Positions 1 through 5,649 of a DNA stretch of 8,049 nt are shown piece after piece; position 1 is the first letter of the stretch, and each line of letters begins with the position of its first letter. Under the pieces are notes generated by a model, which saw only the letters and a list, made by a program, of their open reading frames with translations, ran no database searches and had not been told where the DNA came from. This stretch comes from Pontimonas sp. (GTDB lineage Bacteria > Actinomycetota > Actinomycetes > Actinomycetales > Microbacteriaceae): positions 1 through 8,049 of the forward strand of contig JALQXU010000039.1 in assembly GCA_023263045.1 (NCBI GenBank). Reading direction: 5' to 3'. Position numbers and translations under genes: made by a program.

Positions 1-326
1 ACGGGGTCACGGAAGACGATCTCCTCCTGGCCGTCCTCGATGCGGGCGCGGAGGAAGTCATCGATCGGGGTGGTGGTTTCGAGGTCATTACCGAACCTTC
101 TGATTTGGTGGCCGCCAGGAGCGCGGTTCAGGCGGCAGGAATTGACTATGACTCTGCCGAGGCCGAGTTTGTCCCCAACGTGAAGATCGAGGCAGATCTG
201 GCGACAGCGAAGAAAGTGCTCGCACTTGTGGAAGCCCTCGAAGACAGTGACGACGTCCAAAACGTATTCACCAATCTGGATCTCTCCCCGGACGTGGTGG
301 CAGCACTCGACGAATCCGATGAGTGA
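1..326 (+). CDS. yebC: YebC/TACO1-family protein, C-terminal part (5' end outside window)
   Basis: The reading frame is open from the left edge (first full codon at position 3) to TGA at 324-326, giving 107 residues; the family is usually about 250 residues, so more than half lies upstream. The visible part matches the last domains of YebC: 'TEDDLLLAVLDAGAEEVID', a 'FEVIT' strand, a 'FVPNVKIEAD' stretch, and the closing 'DVQNVFTNLDLS' motif with an acidic tail. Family members were long annotated as transcriptional regulators (PmpR-like); bacterial and mitochondrial relatives have more recently been tied to translation through difficult peptide stretches. The sequence here does not decide between these roles. 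The gene ends eight bases before ruvC and is probably cotranscribed with it. The TTG at 105 is an internal codon, not a start. The family call is secure. Confidence 0.93.
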   Translation, partial: GVTEDDLLLAVLDAGAEEVIDRGGGFEVITEPSDLVAARSAVQAAGIDYDSAEAEFVPNVKIEADLATAKKVLALVEALEDSDDVQNVFTNLDLSPDVVAALDESDE

Positions 327-334
327 CGCGATAA

Positions 335-904
335 ATGACGGTAATCCTCGGTATTGACCCAGGGTTGACCCGCTTGGGCGTGGGTCTGATTAGAGCAGGC
401 CAGGGTCGCACCGTGTCGCTCATCCACGTCGATGTGTATCGCACACCACCCGGTGACGACCCTGCTGCCAGAATCGGCGCATTAGCCCTCCAACTGGAAT
501 CACTGCTCGATACCTATAAACCCGACCTCGTTGCACTCGAGCGTGTTTTTGCCCAACACAACGTCCGCACCGTGATGGGAACCGCGCAGATCAGCGGTGT
601 GGTGTTCGCTTTGGCCCACGCTCGGTCCATTCCCGTTTCGCTCCGGACACCGAGTGAGGTCAAAGCTGCTGTCACCGGTCATGGTCGCGCGACCAAGAGT
701 CAGGTGGGCACCCTGGTGCAGTCGATTCTGGGTCTCTCAGAGGTGCCCAAGCCAGCCGATGCGGCCGATGCGCTCGCGTTGGCGATCACGGAGGCGTGGC
801 GGGGCACCCCCGCGTCCACGGGCCCCCAGGGGCCCCTCACTCCCGCGCAACAGGCGTGGCGAGCAGCAGAAGCGAAAGCGAAGCGACCTAAGCTGACAGA
901 GTGA
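335..904 (+). CDS. ruvC: Holliday junction resolvase RuvC
   Basis: This 189-residue protein is the endonuclease that cuts Holliday junctions symmetrically after RuvAB branch migration, acting as a dimer with Mg2+. The RNase H-like fold is evident: 'GIDPGLTRLG' near the N terminus carries catalytic Asp8, 'LVALERVF' carries Glu69, and 'ADAADALALAI' carries Asp142 and Asp145, so all four acidic residues are present. The segment 'QHNVRTVMGTAQ' (75-85) matches the conserved family stretch. Residues after about 155 form a Pro/Gly-rich then basic tail (ending AKRPKLTE), which is variable in the family. ATG at 335 is chosen because it puts the first conserved strand at residue 4; no strong ribosome binding site precedes it, and yebC ends eight bases upstream. 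The stop codon overlaps the ruvA start. Confidence 0.97.
   Translation: MTVILGIDPGLTRLGVGLIRAGQGRTVSLIHVDVYRTPPGDDPAARIGALALQLESLLDTYKPDLVALERVFAQHNVRTVMGTAQISGVVFALAHARSIPVSLRTPSEVKAAVTGHGRATKSQVGTLVQSILGLSEVPKPADAADALALAITEAWRGTPASTGPQGPLTPAQQAWRAAEAKAKRPKLTE
820..835. repeat. GC-only inverted repeat in the ruvC tail
   Basis: GGGCCCC (820-826) and GGGGCCC (829-835) are perfect reverse complements separated by CA. As RNA the practical hairpin is GGGCCC/GGGCCC with a CCAG loop. It encodes Gly-Pro-rich residues of the variable RuvC tail. A second small repeat, GGGGCACCCC, lies just upstream at 801-810. Confidence 0.5.
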
Positions 905-1527
905 TTGCGTCTGTTCGTGGTGTCGTAGCAGATATCGCTGGGGGCGAGATTGTTGTCGAAGTGAATGGCCTCGGCTATCTCGTGACCGTTCCCGACCGCA
1001 GTGCACTGCACTTTTCCTTCGGTGAAGAGGTCCATCTCCACACGGCGATGGTCGTCCGGGATGATCATGTGGGACTTTTCGGCTTCGAATCTCGCGAGGA
1101 ACTTTCTCTCTTTGGCCTTCTGCGCAGCGTGAACGGTGTGGGACCCAAAATGGCCCTCGCGGTCCTGGGTCAGATGACTCCAGGAGCTATTCATGACGCC
1201 GTGGTGACCGAAAACGACGCTGCCTTTCGAGCGGTGAGCGGAGTGGGAGCGAAGACAGCAAAACTCATTGTCCTTTCACTCCAGGGAGCTTTCGACCATG
1301 CCCCCAAGGCTGCGAAAACATCGGAGGCCGCCCAGGACATTTCCGCGGTGGTCAAGACCTCCGTTGTGCAAGCTCTCGTGGGGCTGGGGTGGTCAGACAA
1401 GGTGGCAAAACAGGGAGTTGAACAAGCGCTGGAGGTTAGATCCGGCGACCCTGTGGATGCCTCAACCTTGCTTCGAGAGGCTCTCAGTATTCTGGGTCCC
1501 CAAACGAATAGGGAGTCCAGACGGTGA
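901..1527 (+). CDS. ruvA: Holliday junction branch migration DNA-binding subunit RuvA
   Basis: RuvA tetramers hold the four-way junction flat and load the RuvB motors. The protein is 208 residues, close to the usual 200. Residues 1-62 form the OB-fold domain, opening with 'MIASVRGVV'; Asp54-Asp55 in 'VRDDHVGLFGF' sit where the acidic pin of RuvA is found. Two helix-hairpin-helix motifs follow: 'SVNGVGPKMAL' (77-87) and 'AVSGVGAKTAKLIV' (111-124). A linker of about 25 residues leads to domain III (about 150-200, 'VVQALVGLGWSDKVAKQGV'), which contacts RuvB. The start is GTG at 901, overlapping the ruvC stop as GTGA. There is no clear Shine-Dalgarno sequence, so translation is probably coupled to ruvC. 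The family-typical N terminus supports this start. Confidence 0.97.
   Translation: MIASVRGVVADIAGGEIVVEVNGLGYLVTVPDRSALHFSFGEEVHLHTAMVVRDDHVGLFGFESREELSLFGLLRSVNGVGPKMALAVLGQMTPGAIHDAVVTENDAAFRAVSGVGAKTAKLIVLSLQGAFDHAPKAAKTSEAAQDISAVVKTSVVQALVGLGWSDKVAKQGVEQALEVRSGDPVDASTLLREALSILGPQTNRESRR
1511..1515 (+). promoter_or_regulatory. Ribosome binding site of ruvB
   Basis: GGGAG lies eight bases before the GTG at 1524, inside the last codons of ruvA. It supports the GTG start that overlaps the ruvA stop. Confidence 0.6.
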
Positions 1528-2534
1528 CCAGCGAGAACAATCACGCAGCCCCCGAATCAGAGAGTGAACTGCAGTTTGAGGGGGCTCTTCGTCCCACCTC
1601 TCTCAATGAGTTTGTGGGGCAAGGAAAAGTCCGCGAACAGCTGGTGTTGTTGCTCAGCGCAGCCCAACAAGAAAACCGCACTCCGGACCATATTCTGCTT
1701 TCGGGATCGCCGGGGTTGGGCAAGACCACGCTCGCGATGATTGTCGCCGAGGAAACCCAACAGTCCCTGCGCATCACCAGTGGTCCAGCTATCAACCACG
1801 CCGGTGACCTGGCGGCGGTGCTGTCGTCCTTAGTTCCAGGGGAAGTCCTGTTTATCGACGAAATCCATCGGATGGCCAGACCTGCCGAGGAAATGCTGTA
1901 TCTGGCGATGGAGGATTTCCGAATCGACATCATGGTCGGTAAGGGTGCTGGCGCCACGACACTTCCGCTCGATCTAGCACCCTTCACCCTGGTCGGAGCG
2001 ACCACGCGCTCCGGCTTGCTTCCTGGACCTCTTCGGGACCGTTTTGGTTTCACAGCTCACCTCGAGTTCTACTCCGAGGAGGAGTTGACTGAGGTGGTGA
2101 GGCGCTCCAGTGAAGTTCTCGGCCTTGCGTGGCCCACAGAGGCCCTGGCGGAAATAGCCTCGCGGTCACGAGGAACGCCCCGCATTGCCAACCGCCTCCT
2201 CCGGCGGGTTCGAGATTACGTCCTGGTCAACGGGAGCAATCCCGATGTTGGCGCTGTTCAGGCCGCACTTGCGCTTTATGACGTCGATGAATTGGGGCTC
2301 GATCGCCTCGATCGAGCAGTTCTCGAAGCGCTGGTGGTCAAGTTCTCCGGCGGACCTGTAGGGCTCGGAACACTGTCGGTGAGTGTGGGGGAGGAAGCCG
2401 AAACCATCGAATCCGTCGTGGAGCCTTTCCTCGTGCGGCAGGGGTTCATTCAGCGCACCCCGCGGGGGAGACTCGCTACACCCGCGGCTTATGCACACCT
2501 GGGCCATGAAGCGCCCAGCCGGAATGACCTATAG
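1524..2534 (+). CDS. ruvB: Holliday junction branch migration ATPase RuvB
   Basis: RuvB is the hexameric AAA+ motor that pumps DNA through the RuvA-bound junction. At 336 residues it has full family length. Visible motifs in order: Walker A 'GSPGLGKTT' (61-69, Lys67/Thr68), Walker B 'LFIDEIHR' (109-116), sensor 1 'GATTRSG' (158-164), the arginine finger region 'PLRDRFG' (169-175), sensor 2 'RGTPRIANR' (216-224) and a C-terminal winged helix with 'RTPRGRLATPAAYAHLG' (311-327). The usual second residue of the P-loop, Pro (GPPGLGKT), is Ser62 here; the catalytic Lys and Thr are unaffected. The N-terminal extension before 'FEGALRP' is acidic and variable, as in other actinobacteria. GTG at 1524 overlaps the ruvA stop as GTGA and is preceded by GGGAG at 1511-1515, which supports this start. 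Confidence 0.98.
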   Translation: MTSENNHAAPESESELQFEGALRPTSLNEFVGQGKVREQLVLLLSAAQQENRTPDHILLSGSPGLGKTTLAMIVAEETQQSLRITSGPAINHAGDLAAVLSSLVPGEVLFIDEIHRMARPAEEMLYLAMEDFRIDIMVGKGAGATTLPLDLAPFTLVGATTRSGLLPGPLRDRFGFTAHLEFYSEEELTEVVRRSSEVLGLAWPTEALAEIASRSRGTPRIANRLLRRVRDYVLVNGSNPDVGAVQAALALYDVDELGLDRLDRAVLEALVVKFSGGPVGLGTLSVSVGEEAETIESVVEPFLVRQGFIQRTPRGRLATPAAYAHLGHEAPSRNDL

Positions 2535-2586
2535 TTACCAGGTAGCGAAAACCGTCTGAAGGAACCGGAAAGGCACGTGGTTCGCC
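2535..2586 (+). other. ruvB-yajC intergenic gap
   Basis: The 52 bases between the ruvB stop and the yajC ATG are purine-rich in the second half. GGAAAGG at 2567-2573 is the best ribosome binding candidate but stands 13 bases from the ATG, longer than usual. No in-frame start codon lies between it and 2587. No hairpin followed by a T-run is visible, so read-through from ruvB into yajC is likely. Confidence 0.5.
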
Positions 2587-2898
2587 ATGGATCCCATCTC
2601 CCTGTTTATGATCGCCATCCTGGGGATGCTGATCTATTTCATGATTCGAAATTCCCGGAAACAGCGGAAAACGCAGGAAGAGCTTCAGGAAAAACTGAAG
2701 CCCGGTGCAGACGTCATGACCTCGTTCGGTCTTTTCGCAACCCTCGTTGACCTCGACGACGAGAACAACGTCGCTACTTTGGATGTCGGTAAAGGTGTGA
2801 AGGTTAGAGTTCACCGCTCAACTCTCACCAAAGTCGTCGAGGACGAAACCGCTGAAGCCCCCGCGGCCTCAGACGAATCGCCCGAAAAAGCCTCCTAA
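2587..2898 (+). CDS. yajC: Preprotein translocase subunit YajC
   Basis: YajC is a small single-pass membrane protein that associates with SecD and SecF in the holo-translocase. This one has 103 residues. One hydrophobic segment at about residues 4-20 ('ISLFMIAILGMLIYFMI') is followed by the basic 'RNSRKQRKTQEEL' stretch, then the conserved cytoplasmic core 'KPGADVMTSFGLFATLVDLD' and 'KVRVHRSTLTKVV'. Many homologues outside this phylum have Gly-Gly where Ser-Phe is seen after 'VMT'; an aromatic here is familiar in actinobacteria. The last 20 residues are Ala/Glu/Pro-rich and acidic, a tail of no known role. The position directly before secD and secF confirms the assignment. The start is the only plausible ATG in frame. 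Confidence 0.96.
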   Translation: MDPISLFMIAILGMLIYFMIRNSRKQRKTQEELQEKLKPGADVMTSFGLFATLVDLDDENNVATLDVGKGVKVRVHRSTLTKVVEDETAEAPAASDESPEKAS

Positions 2899-2924
2899 AC
2901 CCCCTTCCTCTCGAAAGTTCGCCT

Positions 2925-4598
2925 GTGGCATCTCAATCAGCCGTGTCCTCAGCGTGGAAGAAGCTTGCCTGGTTGGGGGCCATCTTCCTTCTGCTGGTAG
3001 GAGGCAATGCGTTTGCCGTGTGGCAGGGAACCGGTTCGTGGGTTCCCAAGCTCGCCCTTGACCTTCAAGGTGGGACCCAAATCATTCTTGCTCCGCAGAT
3101 CGCCGCCAATCAAACGGTGTCCGAGGAACAGCTCGATCAGGCTGTGGCCATCATCCGTCAACGTGTCGATGCGGGGGGTGTCGCGGAGGCCGAAGTGAGC
3201 ACTCAGGGTGGGGCGAACATCGTGGTGTCAATCCCTGGAGTGCCGGACCAAGCCACCCTGGAGAGAATTCGTTCGTCGGCCAAACTCGAGTTCCGAGCTG
3301 TCCTCCGCACCGGTATCGCGACTACTGATGAGACAGCATCCAGTGAGGATGTCGAGTTTGTCGAGCCCGAGAGGGCCCCTGAGAATCCCAGTGATTTGGC
3401 CTGGATTACCTCAGACGTTGATAGCGCCTTCAATGATTTGACCTGTGACCAGCTGGATGGCCTGGGTGCGAACGTCGCAGACCCTGCGCTTCCGTTGGTG
3501 ACCTGTAATGAGTTTGGTTCTGAAAAGTACATCCTCGGACCGGTGGAAGTTGGCGGCGAGACGATTCAAGACGCAATCGCAGGACTCGTGCCGGGCCCGC
3601 AGGGCACCGTCACGACGGAGTGGGGTGTATTCCTCGAATTTGATGAGAGCGGTACGGAGAGTTTTAGAACTGTGACCGAGCGCCTCGTGGCGCTGCCCGG
3701 TGTTCAGAACCAGTTCGCGATCGTGCTGGATGGTCGAGTGATTAGCGCGCCGAGGACCTTGGCCGCTATTACCGATGGCCGACCCCAGATCAGCGGTTCG
3801 TTCACTCAAGTGACCGCAGAGGTCCTAGCAGATCAGCTCAAGTTTGGAGCTCTGCCGATCGGGTTCCAGGTCCAAAGCGCTGAAACTATTACCGCGACGC
3901 TCGGTTTGACCCAGTTGGAAAGCGGTTTGCTCGCCGGGGCGATCGGTCTTGTTCTTGTGGTGCTGTACTCACTGCTGCAGTATCGAACATTGGGCTTTGT
4001 GACGGTGTTCTCGCTCACGGTGGCGTTTGTTCTGAGCTATTTCGTTATTACCTACCTCTCGAACTCTCAGGGCTACCGTCTCTCGCTCGCGGGAGTTGCG
4101 GGTCTCATTGTGGCGATTGGTATCACCGCTGACTCGTTCATCGTGTTCTTCGAGAGAATTCGAGACGAGCTTCGAGATGGCAGGTCGCTGGATTCGGCTA
4201 TCTCTGCGGCGTGGAAGAGGGCCTTTAGGACGATTCTTGCCTCAGATGCGGTCGGTTTCCTCGCCGCCGCGGTTCTGTTCATTTTGGCTGTCGGTAACGT
4301 CCGTGGTTTCGCCTTCACTTTGGGTATTACGACGATTGTCGACCTGATTATTGTGGCGCTGTTTACCCAGCCCCTGATGACTCTGATGGGTCGCACGCGG
4401 TTCTTCAGCTCTGGTCATCCGCTCAGCGGACTCGACCCCCGAGCACTAGGAGCTGTGTATCGGGGTCGCGCACGGTTCCGCGATCCGGTTGACGTCAACG
4501 CGACTGCTCGAAAGAAGAGTGCGCGCGAGGTGAAGCGTCGTCAGACCATCGCCGAGCGCAAAGCCGCCGAGGAAGCGCAAGCGGAGAGGAAGGGCTGA
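2925..4598 (+). CDS. secD: Protein translocase subunit SecD
   Basis: SecD, with SecF, uses the proton motive force to pull or release exported proteins on the outer face of the membrane after SecA/SecYEG translocation. The 557-residue protein has a first membrane segment at about 13-32, then 'KLALDLQGGTQIIL' (42-55), the first conserved head-domain motif. A large external P1 head follows to about 310, ending in 'LKFGALPIGF' (305-314). Five more membrane segments lie at about 334-352, 356-378, 386-409, 434-455 and 462-485. The fourth carries 'GITADSFIVFFERIRDE', whose Asp403 aligns with the proton-relay Asp of SecD. Cys174 and Cys194 lie in the head insertion. The tail from about 490 is strongly basic and then Lys/Glu/Ala-rich, and should be cytoplasmic. 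GTG at 2925 is the start, with only weak GAAAG at 2913-2917; no other start lies between the yajC stop and here. A second GTG at 2943 cannot be excluded. Confidence 0.97.
   Translation: MASQSAVSSAWKKLAWLGAIFLLLVGGNAFAVWQGTGSWVPKLALDLQGGTQIILAPQIAANQTVSEEQLDQAVAIIRQRVDAGGVAEAEVSTQGGANIVVSIPGVPDQATLERIRSSAKLEFRAVLRTGIATTDETASSEDVEFVEPERAPENPSDLAWITSDVDSAFNDLTCDQLDGLGANVADPALPLVTCNEFGSEKYILGPVEVGGETIQDAIAGLVPGPQGTVTTEWGVFLEFDESGTESFRTVTERLVALPGVQNQFAIVLDGRVISAPRTLAAITDGRPQISGSFTQVTAEVLADQLKFGALPIGFQVQSAETITATLGLTQLESGLLAGAIGLVLVVLYSLLQYRTLGFVTVFSLTVAFVLSYFVITYLSNSQGYRLSLAGVAGLIVAIGITADSFIVFFERIRDELRDGRSLDSAISAAWKRAFRTILASDAVGFLAAAVLFILAVGNVRGFAFTLGITTIVDLIIVALFTQPLMTLMGRTRFFSSGHPLSGLDPRALGAVYRGRARFRDPVDVNATARKKSAREVKRRQTIAERKAAEEAQAERKG
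4583..4594 (+). promoter_or_regulatory. Ribosome binding site of secF
   Basis: The purine run GGAGAGGAAGGG lies at the end of secD just before the ATG at 4598. It gives secF its own initiation signal in addition to coupling through the TGATG stop-start overlap. Confidence 0.65.
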
Positions 4599-5593
4599 TG
4601 TCACGACTCACGACCTTTGGTAACGCCCTTTACACCGGGGAAAAGTCCTTCGACTTCGTCGGTAATCGAGTGCGCTGGTACCTCATTGGCGCGACCATCG
4701 TCATACTCGCGATCGTGCTCACCATTCTCCGTGGCGGCTTTGTCTTCGGCATCGAGTTCCGCGGAGGGTCAGAGTTTCGCGTGTCCGCTCCAGCGTCGCT
4801 CTCCGAGCAAACGGCGATTGACACCGTGACGTCGGTCGCAGGGCTCAGCTCTAATCCCCGCGTATCCATCGTGGGCGGTGATTCTGTCCGAGTTCAAACA
4901 GAGCAGCTCACGGATGCCCAAACCACGGAGCTTCGAGGCGACCTCGCCGAAGCCTATGCAGTGGATGTTGAACAAGTCACCGCGTCCTTTATTGGAGCGA
5001 CCTGGGGTCAAGACATCACGCGCCAAGCGCTAATTGGTTTGGCGGTGTTCCTCGTTTTGGTTTCGCTTGTGATGGCACTCTATTTCCGTACGTGGAAGAT
5101 GTCCCTTGCGGCCCTGACCGCACTTGCTCACGACCTCATCCTGACGGCGGGAATTTATGGGGTGTTGGGCTACGAGATCACGCCGGCGGCCGTCATTGGT
5201 CTGCTGACCATCCTCGGATACTCCCTCTACGACACTGTGGTGGTGTTCGACAAAGTGCGCGAGAACACCTCTCAGGATGGTGAAGAGAGTCGCAGGACCT
5301 TTGCCGAATCGGTCAACCTGGCGGTCAACCAGACTCTCGTTCGCTCGATTAACACCTCAGTTGTTGCTGTACTCCCGGTTGGTTCTATTTTGTTCATCGG
5401 TTCTCTCCTTTTGGGCGCGGGAACGCTCCGCGACATCGCTCTGGCGCTGTTCATCGGAATGATTGCCGGAACATACTCGAGTATCTTCATCGCCGCTCCG
5501 CTGTATGTGCATCTGCGGGAGAACGAGCCCGAGAACAAGAAACAGGGTCGACGTGTGCGCGAAGCCAGGCCCGCCTCGGGAGCGGTCAGGTAG
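4598..5593 (+). CDS. secF: Protein translocase subunit SecF
   Basis: SecF is the partner of SecD in the proton-driven Sec accessory complex. It has 331 residues with the expected six membrane segments: about 28-45, 143-162, 169-190, 196-218, 253-275 and 278-303. After the first segment comes 'FGIEFRGGSEFRV' (50-62), the SecF form of the head motif (often GIDFKGGT elsewhere), then the small P4 head to about 140. The fourth segment ends in 'LGYSLYDTVVVFDKVREN', the hallmark motif of the family; Asp212 matches the conserved Asp thought to act in proton transfer. 'LVRSINTS' (248-254) is the conserved stretch before the fifth segment. The C-terminal tail is short and basic (KKQGRRVREAR). The start ATG overlaps the secD TGA by one base, so translation is probably coupled and subunits are made in step. 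Confidence 0.97.
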   Translation: MSRLTTFGNALYTGEKSFDFVGNRVRWYLIGATIVILAIVLTILRGGFVFGIEFRGGSEFRVSAPASLSEQTAIDTVTSVAGLSSNPRVSIVGGDSVRVQTEQLTDAQTTELRGDLAEAYAVDVEQVTASFIGATWGQDITRQALIGLAVFLVLVSLVMALYFRTWKMSLAALTALAHDLILTAGIYGVLGYEITPAAVIGLLTILGYSLYDTVVVFDKVRENTSQDGEESRRTFAESVNLAVNQTLVRSINTSVVAVLPVGSILFIGSLLLGAGTLRDIALALFIGMIAGTYSSIFIAAPLYVHLRENEPENKKQGRRVREARPASGAVR

Positions 5594-5614
5594 AAGCCAG
5601 CGGTTTCCTGCCCA

Positions 5615-5635
5615 CCCCTCGTACACTGTGAGGGG
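5615..5635 (+). repeat. Inverted repeat between secF and rel
   Basis: CCCCTC (5615-5620) and GAGGGG (5630-5635) form a perfect 6-bp stem with a 9-base loop GTACACTGT; a G-T wobble could close the loop further. No T-run follows, so it is not a standard intrinsic terminator. The right arm is part of the purine-rich stretch that contains the rel ribosome binding site, so in RNA the stem could affect access to that site. Its function is inferred only. Confidence 0.45.
5622..5627 (+). promoter_or_regulatory. Possible -10 box of a rel promoter
   Basis: TACACT fits the TAnnnT pattern of actinobacterial housekeeping -10 elements and is preceded by CG and followed by GTG. Initiation about seven bases downstream would give a leader of about 15 bases with a good ribosome binding site. 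No convincing TTGACA-like -35 is seen 16-18 bases upstream (the region there reads roughly AGCGGT), so the call is weak. It would let rel be expressed apart from secDF. Confidence 0.35.
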
Positions 5636-5643
5636 AGAGGGGG
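5632..5643 (+). promoter_or_regulatory. Ribosome binding site of rel
   Basis: GGGGAGAGGGGG ends six bases before ATG 5650. This is the strongest purine-rich initiation signal in the window and fixes the rel start; no other in-frame start codon lies between the site and the ATG. Confidence 0.7.
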
Positions 5644-5649
5644 TGTGAG

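Noticed and set aside
870..886. Three AAGCGA units in tandem at the end of ruvC
   Set aside because: They encode the basic AKAKR tail of RuvC and are too short and few to count as a meaningful repeat array.
700..1194. 164-residue minus-strand open frame across ruvC and ruvA
   Set aside because: It lies wholly antisense to two clearly conserved genes and has no recognisable motif; long antisense frames are common in high-GC coding sequence.
2507..2535. TATAGT at 2530-2535 overlapping the ruvB stop as a -10 box for yajC-secDF
   Set aside because: The hexamer fits, but no -35-like sequence lies at a suitable distance (TGAAGC is the nearest). One hexamer in coding sequence is expected by chance.
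5615..5635. Intrinsic terminator after secF
   Set aside because: The stem is only 6 bp and is followed by a purine run instead of T residues, so it does not meet the standard terminator pattern.
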